NCBI RefSeq assembly: GCF_016127315.1
Contig: NZ_CP065997.1
Location: 5,394,001 to 5,458,000 of the forward strand
Length of the DNA: 64,000 bases
Reading direction: 5' to 3'
Source of the DNA: Achromobacter deleyi
GTDB lineage: Bacteria; Pseudomonadota; Gammaproteobacteria; Burkholderiales; Burkholderiaceae_B
The translations under genes and the position numbers were made by a program. Position 1 is the first letter of the stretch. The number at the start of each line of letters is the position of its first letter. The notes under the pieces were generated by a model that saw only the letters and a program-made list of their open reading frames with translations, ran no database searches and was not told where the DNA came from. Shown here one piece after another: positions 44,275 through 53,059 of this stretch.

Positions 44275-45992
44275 TCCCGGGCCTCGGGCTGGATCTCGCC
44301 GGACGCAAGGATTCCCGCCTGTCGCGCGGCCTGGCCTGCGGGGTGCTGGCGGCATTGGCTGAAACCGTGCCCTACCTGGTGCTCCATGACGCGCTGGGCC
44401 GGACCCTGCGCGGCCAGGCCAGCGTCACGCTGGCCCTGTTGGCGCTGGCGGCCCTGGTGGCGGCCAATGTGGCCCTGGTGTGGCTGAAGGCGCGCGCCAA
44501 TGTGCTGAACTTCGGCGCGGTGTATTCGCTGGTGGCCGACGCGCGGTTGCGCCTGGCCGACGGCCTGAGCCGGCTGCCGATGGGCGTGTTCCAGGAACGC
44601 CAGCGCGCCGCCATCGTCGAGTTGCTGACCGGCCGGTTCGCCCACTATCAGGAGATCACGGCGCGTGTCTGGGGCCAGTCGGTCGCCAACGCCGCGGTGC
44701 CGCTGTTCCTGTGGCTGATGCTGGGCCTGCTGCATCCGCCCCTGGCCTTGCTGTGCCTTGTCCTGGGACCGGCCGCCTATCTCGCCATTCCCTGGTCGCA
44801 CCGCCTGCTGTCGCGCGCCGACCGGCGCCTGGCCGCCCTGCGCGAGCGGACCGTGGTGGCCATGCTGGAGCAGGCCGAGTTCCAGCGCGAACTGCGCCAG
44901 TTCGACCGGCGCGGGGCGCGGCTGGCGCTCACGCTGGACCTGCTGGGCGCCTTGCAGCGCGAACAGATGCGGGCCGAACTGGCGCCGGCGCCCGCGCTGC
45001 TGCTGTTCGGCTTCCTGCTGCAGGCCGGCTTTGCCGCCGTGGCGCTGGCGGCAACGCAGGGACTCGGCGCGAGCTTGGCGCCAGTGGATTTCCTGGTGTA
45101 CCTCGTGGTATCGCTGCGCTACTTCCGCGCCTTGGGCGACCTGGGCCTGAACCTGGCCGAATGGCGCCATGCCCGCGACACGCTGGCGCACATCCGCGCC
45201 CTGGCGGCCGAGCCTGAACTGCCCCAGCCCCGCTCGCCGCGCGTGCCCACGGACAATACCTTGACGTTCGACGGCGTTGGCCTGCGCCATCGCGGCGCGG
45301 CGCGCCACGCGGTGAGCGGCATCGACGCGGTGTTGCCCGAAGGCCGCCTGGTCGGCCTGGTCGGCCCATCCGGCAGCGGCAAGTCCACCCTGGCCGGCCT
45401 GCTGGCGCGCATGTGGGACCCGCAAGACGGCGCCATCCGCATCGGCGGCATCGACCTGCGCGACATGTCGACGCGCGAACTCAACCAGCGCGTGGCGTTG
45501 ATGCAGCAGGAGGTTGCGCTGTTTCGGATGAGCGTGGCCGACAACATCCGCCTCGGGCGGCCCGATGCCAGCCTGGACGAGGTCACCGCCGCGGCGCGCG
45601 CGGCGAACGCCCACGACTTCATCATGCGCCTGCCGCGCGGCTACGCCACGGTGATCGACGACGCCGCCTTGCGGCTGTCCGGCGGCGAGCGCCAACGCAT
45701 CGCCATTGCCCGCGCGCTGATCAGGAACGCCCCCATCCTGGTGCTGGACGAAGCGCTGGCCAACGTCGACCCGGACAATGCCTGGCAGATCCAGGAAGCG
45801 TTGGGGGAACTGGCGCGCGGCCGCAGCGTGCTGGCGATCGCGCATCAGTTGCGCAGCGTGATGGGCGCCGACGAGATCTGGGTCATGCGGGAGGGCCGCA
45901 TCGTCGAGCGCGGCCGCCACGCCGCCCTGCTGGCGGCCGGCGGCGAATACGCCCGGCTCTGGCACGCGCAGTCCGTGCCCGCGCCCCTCTGA
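44271..45992 (+). CDS. Exporter-fold ABC transporter, YbtQ/IrtB-like siderophore importer half
   Basis: 573 residues. Six helices in the first ~300 residues, then Walker A GPSGSGKSTLAG, Q-loop MQQEVALFRMSV, signature LSGGERQRIAIARA, Walker B PILVLDEALANVD and an H-loop in AIAHQLRSV. DEALAN in place of DEATSS/A is unusual in the D-loop. Its start overlaps the previous stop (ATGA). It ends the iron-uptake operon and converges on the DUF2325 gene. Confidence 0.88.
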   Translation: MIPGLGLDLAGRKDSRLSRGLACGVLAALAETVPYLVLHDALGRTLRGQASVTLALLALAALVAANVALVWLKARANVLNFGAVYSLVADARLRLADGLSRLPMGVFQERQRAAIVELLTGRFAHYQEITARVWGQSVANAAVPLFLWLMLGLLHPPLALLCLVLGPAAYLAIPWSHRLLSRADRRLAALRERTVVAMLEQAEFQRELRQFDRRGARLALTLDLLGALQREQMRAELAPAPALLLFGFLLQAGFAAVALAATQGLGASLAPVDFLVYLVVSLRYFRALGDLGLNLAEWRHARDTLAHIRALAAEPELPQPRSPRVPTDNTLTFDGVGLRHRGAARHAVSGIDAVLPEGRLVGLVGPSGSGKSTLAGLLARMWDPQDGAIRIGGIDLRDMSTRELNQRVALMQQEVALFRMSVADNIRLGRPDASLDEVTAAARAANAHDFIMRLPRGYATVIDDAALRLSGGERQRIAIARALIRNAPILVLDEALANVDPDNAWQIQEALGELARGRSVLAIAHQLRSVMGADEIWVMREGRIVERGRHAALLAAGGEYARLWHAQSVPAPL

Positions 45993-46016
45993 CGGCGGGC
46001 GAAGACCGGCGCCGGT

Positions 46017-46730
46017 TCAGCGCGGCAGATCCGCGCTTTCGCGCGCCAACCCCAGCGCCGTGAGCGCCTCGGGCTTGTCGACCAGCACGCATTGCTTGCC
46101 GGTGCGGGTGCAGTGGTCCTTGACGCGCCAATAGGCGCCGTGGCTGACGCAGCCGGTCTGGCAGATCACCAGGTCGGCGGCGACCAGGCTGGCTTCCAGC
46201 GTATCGCCGTCGGCGCTTTCACCGCCGCAATGGCCCAGGTAGCGGCCACCGGCCATTTCCACCACCTTGCGCGTCAGCATCAGGGCCATGGCGTCCTCGC
46301 CCACGCACAGCACGGATTTCTCGCGCAGCGCCGTGGCGGCGATCACCACGGGCGCCACGGCGGGCTCGGCGGCGGTGTCGAGCGGACGCGCGCGCGCCGC
46401 GGCGGCCCGGTCCTGCCAGGCCAGGCGCTCGCGCATCAGGCTCTGCACCCGTTCCATCAGTTGCGTGACGCGCCGGGCCAGCGCCACCCGCCTGGGCAGC
46501 CCCGGAATCGCGCCCTCGAGCGCGGCACGGTCTTCGCGCGCCCAGGCCAGCGCGGTGTCGCGCTGGATCACCGCGGCCCGCAGCTTGAGGACCTCGCCTT
46601 CCAGGTGCTGGATGCGCTGCGCCTGGGCGCTGAGCAGGCGGCTGCAGCGGCCCTGCGCCTGGCCATAGGCGGCGAGCAGCGCCGCGTGTTCGCGCTGCAG
46701 CGAATTGGGCTCCTGGAATGCTAGGGTCAT
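46017..46730 (-). CDS. DUF2325 domain protein
   Basis: 237 residues. The N-terminal half is helical and probably coiled coil (REHAALLAAYGQAQGRCSRLLSAQAQRIQHLEGEVLKLRAAV). The C-terminal DUF2325 domain contains SVLCVGEDAM, LGHCGGESADGDTLEASLVAADLVICQTGCVSHGAYWRVKDHCTRTGKQCVLVDKPEA, whose conserved Cys and His could bind a metal. Function unknown. A Fur-like box lies 72 bp upstream and it converges on the siderophore uptake operon, so an iron-linked role is likely but inferred. Confidence 0.8.
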   Translation of the reverse strand: MTLAFQEPNSLQREHAALLAAYGQAQGRCSRLLSAQAQRIQHLEGEVLKLRAAVIQRDTALAWAREDRAALEGAIPGLPRRVALARRVTQLMERVQSLMRERLAWQDRAAAARARPLDTAAEPAVAPVVIAATALREKSVLCVGEDAMALMLTRKVVEMAGGRYLGHCGGESADGDTLEASLVAADLVICQTGCVSHGAYWRVKDHCTRTGKQCVLVDKPEALTALGLARESADLPR

Positions 46731-46801
46731 CGTGGGCCTCTCGGGATGGCGGACTACAGGCGGACGCGGGTGATGCGCCGTCCAACGTGCTGAGCATTAT
46801 A

Positions 46802-46820
46802 AATGAGAATGAGTCTGTTT
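46802..46820. promoter_or_regulatory. Fur-box candidate before the DUF2325 gene
   Basis: AATGAGAATGAGTCTGTTT shares AATGAGAAT with the reverse complement of the box at 39026. It lies about 72 bp before the minus-strand DUF2325 start in an AT-rich patch (GCATTATAAATGAGAATGAG). Confidence 0.5.
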
Positions 46821-47028
46821 CATGGAATGTAGATATGTCAATCCCGAGTACAGGGAAATCCATTACTGACGGCCCCTGATCGCTTAAATATGATCGACAA
46901 ACCATATCGGCACGCAAGCCTTCGCGGGCTTGACTAGACGCCCATACAGGACGCCTCGCGCCTTGCCAGTTCCTGGCCCGTGCAACCGCCGGGTCTCGGA
47001 TTCAATGAAGTGAAGTGAGGGGCACCCG

Positions 47029-47337
47029 ATGCCGCGATCTACCGAACTTCTGCGCGATATCCACGAAACCAATCTGATGTATCTGCTGCTGTTGCAGCGG
47101 ATGGCCCGCACCGGCAACCTGCCGGCGATGGCGGGCATGCAGATATCGGAACGTGCCTGCCAGTGGCTGGCGGGCCTGCGGCACGAGGACCTGGCCCGGC
47201 TGGCCAGGAGCAGCGTGGTGCTGGCCCAGTTGAACCTGGAGCCCCACCTGCTGCTGGCGACGCTCAGCCAGGGGATGGAGGCCACCCTGGCGGCCGAGGT
47301 GCCCGCGCAGGCGCCTCCGGTCCGCACCCCCGCCTAG
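47029..47337 (+). CDS. Orphan FlhD-like transcriptional regulator
   Basis: 102 residues. Residues 5-26 (TELLRDIHETNLMYLLLLQRMA) align with the N terminus of E. coli FlhD ([22 protein letters not shown]), and the following ISERACQWLAGLRHEDLARLARSSVVLAQLNLE follows the FlhD helix pattern. FlhD normally works as a complex with FlhC to switch on flagellar genes. Here no flhC and no flagellar or chemotaxis gene is near, so it may be a paralogue that modulates another FlhDC or has a separate target. GAGGGG lies before the ATG. The tail after residue ~85 is Ala/Pro-rich. Confidence 0.75.
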   Translation: MPRSTELLRDIHETNLMYLLLLQRMARTGNLPAMAGMQISERACQWLAGLRHEDLARLARSSVVLAQLNLEPHLLLATLSQGMEATLAAEVPAQAPPVRTPA

Positions 47338-47472
47338 TTTCCAGCGCCGAACGGCGCGATGGCCAGGCGGCGCGCGGCGGGCGACGCGCGGCTTGTCGCC
47401 ATCCGAATCACGCAAGCAGACGCCGGACGTCAAGGAGAACCGGCACGCCTTCCGGATGAACGTCCAGGAGGC

Positions 47473-48756
47473 TTATGAGGCGCCCCGCTCCACCGCGGAG
47501 GCGGCGGACACGCGGGCCGTGTGCCAGTAGAGCGCCGCGCTGATGGCCAGCGCCACCGTCAGCAGGCTGCCGGCCATGGCCGCCACGCCGGGCCAGCCGC
47601 CGTCCGTCCAGAAGTGCCCGCCCAGCGAGCCCAGCACGCTGGAGCCGACGTAATACACCAGCAGGTACAGCGCGGCCGCCAGCGCCTTGTAGCCGCGCGA
47701 CATCTGGCCGACCCAGCCGCTGGCCACCGCGTGCGCGGCGAAGAAGCCGAAGGTGAACACCACGATGCCGGCGATCAGCACCGCCAGCGCGTCCGACAGC
47801 GTCAGCAGCAGGCCCGTCAGCGCGATGCCGGTGGCCGCCGCCAGCATCGCGCCGCGGCCGTGGCGGTCGGCCAGGCGGCCGAAGTACGTGGACGCGAAGA
47901 TGCCGACCAGGTACACCACGAAGATGAAGCCGATGAAGGTCTGGCTCAGCGAGAATGGCGGCGCCAGCAGGCGGAAGCCGACATAGTTGTAGACGGTGAC
48001 GAAGGCGCCCATCAGCAGCCCGCCCATGGCGAACAGGGCGCACAGCGGACCGTTGCGCAGGTGCGCGCCGATGCCGTCGCGCACGTCGCCGGCCACGCCG
48101 GCCCAGCCGCGCGAACGCTGCGGCGTGAAACGGCGCGAGGCCGGCAGCAGCCAGATGAACAGCAGCGCCGCGACGATGCCCAGCAGGCCCAGCGTGCCCA
48201 GCGCCGCGCGCCAGCCGAAATGATCGGACACCAGGCCCGTGATGACGCGCCCGGACAGGCCGCCGAAGGCGCTGCCGCTGATGTACAGCCCCATGACGAA
48301 ACCGAGCGTGTCGGGTTCGACCTCTTCGGCCAGGTACGCCATGGCCACCGCCGGCACCCCGCCCATCGCCACGCCCTGCAACGCGCGCAGCACCAGCAGG
48401 CTGTGCCAGTCGGGCGCCACCGCCGCCGCCGTGCCCAGCACGGCCGAGGCGAACAGCGACAACGCCATGATGCGCTTGCGCGGCAGCGCCTGCGAAAACA
48501 GCCCCACCAGGAAGATCGCCACGGCCAGCAGGCCGGTACAGAGCGACAGCACCAGGCTGCTCTGGGCCGGCGACACGCCGAACGCCTGGGTGAACAGCGG
48601 CATCAGCGGCTGCACGCAATACAGCAGGGAGAACGTGGAGAAGCCCGCCGCGAACAGCGCCCATTGGGCGCGCCGCAAGGCCGGCGTGCCGCGCGCCAGG
48701 TACTCGGCCTGGGGCGCGGCGGGGGAAGATGGGGGAACAGCTGAGGCGGTGGACAT
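47473..48756 (-). CDS. MFS transporter (YnfM-like)
   Basis: About 427 residues from MSTASAV, with twelve membrane helices. Phrases such as FSLLYCVQPLMPLFTQAFGVSPAQSSLVLSLCTG, VAMAYLAEEVEPDTLGFVMGLYISGSAFGGLSGRV and FFAAHAVASGWVGQMSRGYKALAAALYLLVYYVGSSVLG fit the YnfM/arabinose-efflux-like group. The substrate is unknown, probably a small organic compound or drug. It is divergent from a LysR gene, the standard arrangement for regulated efflux. An in-frame ATG 18 bp upstream is also possible. Confidence 0.85.
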   Translation of the reverse strand: MSTASAVPPSSPAAPQAEYLARGTPALRRAQWALFAAGFSTFSLLYCVQPLMPLFTQAFGVSPAQSSLVLSLCTGLLAVAIFLVGLFSQALPRKRIMALSLFASAVLGTAAAVAPDWHSLLVLRALQGVAMGGVPAVAMAYLAEEVEPDTLGFVMGLYISGSAFGGLSGRVITGLVSDHFGWRAALGTLGLLGIVAALLFIWLLPASRRFTPQRSRGWAGVAGDVRDGIGAHLRNGPLCALFAMGGLLMGAFVTVYNYVGFRLLAPPFSLSQTFIGFIFVVYLVGIFASTYFGRLADRHGRGAMLAAATGIALTGLLLTLSDALAVLIAGIVVFTFGFFAAHAVASGWVGQMSRGYKALAAALYLLVYYVGSSVLGSLGGHFWTDGGWPGVAAMAGSLLTVALAISAALYWHTARVSAASAVERGAS

Positions 48757-48814
48757 CGGAATTCTCGAAAACATCGGGCAATGGCCCGTGCGATCAAGGT
48801 AGACTTTTCCCCTG

Positions 48815-48831
48815 CATATGTCCAATATATG
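48815..48831. promoter_or_regulatory. LysR operator candidate between MFS and LysR genes
   Basis: CATATGTCCAATATATG is an interrupted inverted repeat (CATAT, 7 nt, ATATG) in an AT-rich patch 28 bp before the LysR start. Its symmetry and position suit a LysR recognition site. Confidence 0.45.
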
Positions 48832-48859
48832 AAACCGGCACTCGCTATATTTTAAAACG

Positions 48860-49768
48860 ATGGAACTCAGGCACCTGCGCTATTTCACCGTGGTCGCGGA
48901 AGAACTGCACTTCACCCGCGCCGCCGCCCGCCTGGGCATCGGCCAGCCGCCGCTGAGCCAGCAGATCCAGCAGCTCGAGCGCGAGATCGGCACCGCGCTG
49001 TTCCTGCGCCTGCCGCGCGGCGTCGAACTGACCGAGGCCGGCGCGCAGTTCCTGGAAGACGCCCGCGCCATCCTGGCCAGCGCCGACCGCGCCATCGACA
49101 CGGCCCGCCGCCTGGGACGCGGCGAGCACGGCGCCATCACGGTGGGCTTCACCGCCTCGGCCGTGTTCCACCCGTACCTGCCGCGCGCTATCCGCGCCTT
49201 CCGCGACCGCTATCCGGACGTGCGCATCAGCCTCACCGAAAGCAACACCGTCAGCCTGCTGCGCGGCCTGCGCGAGAACGCCGTCGACGTCGCCTTCGTG
49301 CGGCCGCCGTACGTGCTGGATCCGGAATTCGAGGCCGAGCGCGTGCTCGACGAACCCATGCTGATCGCCCTGCCGCCCGACCATCCGCTCAGCCGCAAGC
49401 GCAGCGTGCCGATCGCCGCGCTGGCCGACCAGGATTTCGTGCTGTACCCCCGCCCCATCGGCGCCGGCCTGTACGACGCGATCCAGAACGCCTGCCTGCG
49501 CGCCGGGTTCACGCCGCGCGTCATCCAGGAAGCGCCGCAGATGGCCTCGATCGTCAGCCTGGTGGCGGCCGGCGTCGGCATCTCGATCGTGCCCGCCGCC
49601 ATGCGCCACATGGGCGCCCAAGGCATCGAGTACCGGCCGATCAAGGGCGACGCGCCCCACGCGCTGCTGGACATGGCCTACCGCCGCCACGACCGCTCCG
49701 TCGCCGCGCGCAACGCGGTCGAGATGCTGCGGCGGCTGGCGCATCCCGAGCCGTCCGCGCCCGCCTGA
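48860..49768 (+). CDS. LysR-family regulator of the divergent MFS gene
   Basis: 302 residues. HTH: MELRHLRYFTVVAEELHFTRAAARLGIGQPPLSQQIQQLEREIGTALF; effector domain from about residue 90 (ITVGFTASAVFHPYLPRAIRAFRDRYPDVRISLTESNT). The HTH version with ELHFTRAA and QPPLSQQI belongs to the BenM/CatM/YnfL-like branch, which often regulates an adjacent MFS. It is divergent from the MFS gene with an inverted repeat between them and is followed by a terminator. Confidence 0.92.
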   Translation: MELRHLRYFTVVAEELHFTRAAARLGIGQPPLSQQIQQLEREIGTALFLRLPRGVELTEAGAQFLEDARAILASADRAIDTARRLGRGEHGAITVGFTASAVFHPYLPRAIRAFRDRYPDVRISLTESNTVSLLRGLRENAVDVAFVRPPYVLDPEFEAERVLDEPMLIALPPDHPLSRKRSVPIAALADQDFVLYPRPIGAGLYDAIQNACLRAGFTPRVIQEAPQMASIVSLVAAGVGISIVPAAMRHMGAQGIEYRPIKGDAPHALLDMAYRRHDRSVAARNAVEMLRRLAHPEPSAPA

Positions 49769-49770
49769 AA

Positions 49771-49797
49771 ACAGGGCGGTATCGCCCTGTCGCTTTT
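49771..49797 (+). terminator. Intrinsic terminator after the LysR gene
   Basis: ACAGGGCG and CGCCCTGT form an 8-bp stem with a GTAT loop, followed by CGCTTTTGTC. It begins 3 bp after the LysR stop. Confidence 0.8.
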
Positions 49798-49909
49798 GTC
49801 ATCTTCTGTAAACCCGTGGCCCGCCGCGCCCTGTAAATTGTCGCGCTATCGCCGCTGCGGCTTCCGTCACCGGAAGGCCGGCCGGCGCAACCTGCCTATA
49901 GGTGCACAC

Positions 49910-51556
49910 GTGCAACGTACTCTTCTGGCCGTGGCCATCGCCACGCTTCCCGGTCTGGCCGCGGCGGCCGGGCTGGCCTCCTCCATCGGCGCGGTGACGG
50001 TCTATCAGGACCGCGCCGTCGTCACCCGCGCCGCCAGCAGCGACCTGGCCGCCGGCGAACACGAGCTGGTGCTGGAAAAGCTGCCCGCCAGCCTGCAGGA
50101 GAATTCGCTGCAGGTCTCGGCCAAGAGCTCCGGCCAGGCCACCCTGCTGGACGTGCGGGTGCGCGATGCCTTCCAGGCCGACACCGCCAACGAACGCGTC
50201 AAGCAGCTCGAAGACCAGATCCGCAAGATCGAAGGCCAGCAGGCCGCCCTGGACGACGAGGCGGCGGTGCTGGACAACCAGCGCGAGCTGGTGGCGATGA
50301 TGCAGCGCGGCGCCACCGAACCGGCCAAGGACGGTCCGCGGCCGACGCTGGACGAGCTCAAGGCGATCCAGGCGCTCAGCGCCGACACGCTCAGCCGCAC
50401 GCTCGCCGGCCTGCGCCGCGTCGCCGAGCAGCGCGACGACCTGGAGCGCCAGCTGTCCGCCGCGCAAGGCGAGTTGGGCCAGTTGCAGGGCCAGCTCAAC
50501 CGCCGCACCAAGACCGTCACGCTGCGCGTCAACCTGGCGCGCGCCGGCAAGCTCGATCTGAACGTGTCCTATGCGGTGGCGGGCGCGCGCTGGACGCCCT
50601 CCTACGATGCGCGCCTGCGCCCGGCCGACCGCAGCGTCGATCTCGGCTATTTCGGCGTGATCCGACAGAACACCGGCGAAGACTGGAACAACGTCAAGCT
50701 GACCCTGTCCACCGCCCGCCCGGCGCTGGGCGGCGGCGCGCCCAAGCTCAATCCGTGGATCATCGACGTGGCGGCGCCGCCCCCGCCGATGCCGGCCCCG
50801 GTGGCGGCCGCGGCGCCGGCCATGCGCCCCGAGCCGCGGGCCCGCCAGAGCCCCAAGGCGGCCTACGCCGAGGCGGCCGCCGCCGACATGGCGCCCGTCC
50901 TGGAAGAGGCCAAGGTCTCGACCGCCGAGGTCCAGTCCGAGGCCACCAGCGCCTCGTTCCAGATCCGCACGCCCGCCACGCTGCCGTCCGACAACAGCAC
51001 GCAGCGCGTCGCCATCGCCTCCGCCAAGCTGCCGGCCACGTTGCAATACCAGTCCACCCCGGCGCTGCGCGAGGCCGCGTTCCTGACCGCGCTGGCCAAC
51101 AACAACACCGAGTACCCGTTCCTGGCGGGCACGCTCAACACCTTCCTGGAGGACGCCTTCGTCGCGGCCTCGTCCATGAAGTCGGTCATGCCCGGCGAAA
51201 AGGTCGAGCTGGCCCTGGGCGCCGACGACGGCATCTCGATCAAGCGCCAGCTGGTCAACCGGTTCACCGAAAGCACCGGCTTCTCCGGCAACGGCAAGCG
51301 CGTGACCTACGAATACAAGATCACGGTCAAGAACAACAAGGCCACCAAGGAACAGGTCAACTTCAAGGACCGTCTGCCGATCTCGCGCAACGAGAAGATC
51401 GAGGTCAAGCTGCTGTCTCCGGCCGAACGCGACATCAAGCGCGAAGACGACGGCGTGCTGGTGTGGAACTGGGAAATGGAGCCCGGCAAGTCGCGCGACG
51501 CGGTGCTCAAGTTCTCGGTCGACTATCCGGGCGACATCGACGTGGCCGGTCTCTGA
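49910..51556 (+). CDS. DUF4139 domain protein (mucoidy-inhibitor MuiA type)
   Basis: 548 residues from GTG, with a signal peptide (MQRTLLAVAIATLPGLAAAAG). A DUF4140 N-terminal domain (GAVTVYQDRAVVTRAASSDLAAGEHELVLEKLPASL) is followed by a coiled coil (about 110-215), and a DUF4139 C-terminal domain (LDLNVSYAVAGARWTPSYDARL, FRIxTP-type segment, and the closing YEYKITVKNNKATKEQVNFKDRLPISRNEKIEVKLLSP). Family members are periplasmic; MuiA was named for inhibiting mucoidy, but the mechanism is unknown. There is no strong ribosome site before the GTG; the signal peptide fixes the start. Confidence 0.85.
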   Translation: MQRTLLAVAIATLPGLAAAAGLASSIGAVTVYQDRAVVTRAASSDLAAGEHELVLEKLPASLQENSLQVSAKSSGQATLLDVRVRDAFQADTANERVKQLEDQIRKIEGQQAALDDEAAVLDNQRELVAMMQRGATEPAKDGPRPTLDELKAIQALSADTLSRTLAGLRRVAEQRDDLERQLSAAQGELGQLQGQLNRRTKTVTLRVNLARAGKLDLNVSYAVAGARWTPSYDARLRPADRSVDLGYFGVIRQNTGEDWNNVKLTLSTARPALGGGAPKLNPWIIDVAAPPPPMPAPVAAAAPAMRPEPRARQSPKAAYAEAAAADMAPVLEEAKVSTAEVQSEATSASFQIRTPATLPSDNSTQRVAIASAKLPATLQYQSTPALREAAFLTALANNNTEYPFLAGTLNTFLEDAFVAASSMKSVMPGEKVELALGADDGISIKRQLVNRFTESTGFSGNGKRVTYEYKITVKNNKATKEQVNFKDRLPISRNEKIEVKLLSPAERDIKREDDGVLVWNWEMEPGKSRDAVLKFSVDYPGDIDVAGL

Positions 51557-51570
51557 GCGACGATCGCGAC

Positions 51571-51594
51571 GCCGCCGGTCTCACTGCCGGCGGC
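51571..51594. terminator. Bidirectional hairpin overlapping the REC-EAL stop
   Basis: GCCGCCGG and CCGGCGGC form an 8-bp stem with an 8-nt loop between the convergent DUF4139 and REC-EAL genes, overlapping the last codons of the latter. No T tract follows. Confidence 0.5.
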
Positions 51595-52804
51595 AGAACG
51601 CGATGAAATCGGCCGGGGCCAGCGGCATCGAAATGCCGTAGCCCTGCGCCAGCGTACAGCCCAGCTCGCGCAGCAGCAGGATATCGCGCTCCTGCTCGAC
51701 CCCTTCGGCGACCACCCGCCGCCCCAGCGCCCGCCCCATCTCGATGGCCGCCGCCACCACGGCGCGCGAGGCCGGCTCGCGGTGCATGTGGACGATGAAG
51801 TCGCGGTCGATCTTCAGTTCCGTGAACGGCATGGCCGAGAACAGCCGCATCGACGCGATGCCCGCGCCGAAATCGTCCATCGCCAGCTCGAAGCCGCGCA
51901 CCCGCAACAGGTTCAGGGCCGACGACAGGGCCAGCCAGTCGGTGACCGGCTCGTCTTCCGTCAGTTCCACCTTGACCAGCCGCGCCGGCAGCCCGGCCTG
52001 CGTCACCCGCTGCTCCAGGCCGTCCGGCAGCCCCGGGGCGCACAGGGTCGAGGCCGAGGCGTTGATCGCGATCGGCACGGCGATGCCTTCCGCGTGCATC
52101 GTCACCAGCACCTCCACCACGCAATCGGCGACGCGGTTGAACAGCGTCCGGTCGAGCCCCAGGCGATGCGCCGCGGGCACGAAGTCCACCGCGGGAATGG
52201 CGCCCAGCGTCGGATGGTCCCAGCGCGACAGCGCCTCGGCCGCCACCGCCCGGCCGGTCGTCAGATCGACCTGGGGCTGCAGCACGACGCTCATGCCATC
52301 GCCGGAGTTCAGCGCGCGGCCCAGTTCCGCCTCGATCACCTCGCGTCGCACCGCGGTCCGGCGCGGCGAGGCGGTATCGTCGTCCAGGCTGTGCAGCGCC
52401 GCCTTGATGGCGTGCTGCATGGCGGTGCGCGTCACCGGCTTGGCCAGCGCCTGCGACGATGGACAGCCGGCCTGCAGCGCCAGCCGCACATGCGATTGCA
52501 ACAGTTCGTCGGAAAGGCTGCTGATCCAGACGATGGGCGGCATGCTCTTGAGCCGGCCGCCGTCGACCAGCTGGCGCAGTTCGTTGGGCAGGCGGGTGCC
52601 GTCGCCCTCGCCCATGACGATGTCGCTGATTACCACGTCGTAGGCCTGGCGCGCCAGGGCGCCGATGGCCTCGGCGCTGCTGCCCACCCCGGCCACGCGC
52701 CTGTACCCCAGGGCCAGCAGCATGTTCTGCAGATATGCCCGCTCCACCGGGTGGTCTTCCACCAGGAGAATCCTTCGAGAGGCGCCGGCGTCGGATTTGG
52801 GCAT
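51581..52804 (-). CDS. Response regulator with EAL output domain (REC-EAL)
   Basis: 407 residues. The receiver (RRILLVEDHPVERAYLQNMLLALGY, phosphoacceptor Asp in DVVISDIVMGEGDG, AKPVTRTAM) is followed by an EAL domain from about residue 150 with EALSRW, Asn in AINASAS, Glu in VELTEDEP, DDFGAG, Lys in ELKIDRDF and AEGVEQ. All catalytic positions are present except that the DDFGTG Thr is Ala. It is of the RocR type and should hydrolyse c-di-GMP under phosphorelay control. No kinase is adjacent. It resembles the single-domain EAL protein at 16.8 kb. Confidence 0.92.
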   Translation of the reverse strand: MPKSDAGASRRILLVEDHPVERAYLQNMLLALGYRRVAGVGSSAEAIGALARQAYDVVISDIVMGEGDGTRLPNELRQLVDGGRLKSMPPIVWISSLSDELLQSHVRLALQAGCPSSQALAKPVTRTAMQHAIKAALHSLDDDTASPRRTAVRREVIEAELGRALNSGDGMSVVLQPQVDLTTGRAVAAEALSRWDHPTLGAIPAVDFVPAAHRLGLDRTLFNRVADCVVEVLVTMHAEGIAVPIAINASASTLCAPGLPDGLEQRVTQAGLPARLVKVELTEDEPVTDWLALSSALNLLRVRGFELAMDDFGAGIASMRLFSAMPFTELKIDRDFIVHMHREPASRAVVAAAIEMGRALGRRVVAEGVEQERDILLLRELGCTLAQGYGISMPLAPADFIAFCRRQ

Positions 52805-52929
52805 CGGTCATGTCCTCGGGCGTATCGGCATGCGGTGATCCTGGCGTGGGCCGCCAGGCCGGGGCGCGGTCGCGGGAACGCGTTGGGTCAATGCTAAGGC
52901 ATCTTCCCCGACTGTAGCGCCACCGAACA

Positions 52930-52974
52930 CGTCCTAGGCCCATTTGCCGCCCGGCCGCCATCGATCGTCCTAGG
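52930..52974. repeat. Two direct copies of CGTCCTAGG upstream of aroG
   Basis: CGTCCTAGG occurs at 52930-52938 and again at 52966-52974, 36 bp apart, in the region between the divergent REC-EAL and aroG genes. Each holds the palindrome CCTAGG. The spacing and position would suit operator sites, but no known regulator site matches. Confidence 0.35.
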
Positions 52975-53013
52975 GCACACGGGGACATAGCCCGGACGGA
53001 TGACGCCCGCCGG

Positions 53014-53022
53014 TGCGATAAT
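53014..53022 (+). promoter_or_regulatory. Extended -10 promoter of aroG
   Basis: TGCGATAAT is an extended -10 element (TG-N-GATAAT). Transcription would begin near 53029, about 30 nt before the TTG start at 53060, which argues against start codons at 53000 or 53021. Confidence 0.55.
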
Positions 53023-53059
53023 GGTGGTCTTTCCCCGCATCTACGGCACGGAGCTTCCC

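Noticed and set aside
46003..46014. ACCGGCGCCGGT palindrome between the ABC and DUF2325 genes as a terminator
   Set aside because: A 12-bp palindrome with no loop cannot form a good hairpin and no T tract follows.
53000..53059. Upstream starts for aroG at 53000 and 53021
   Set aside because: They fall before or on the extended -10 element; the TTG at 53060 has a good ribosome site and lies after the predicted transcription start.
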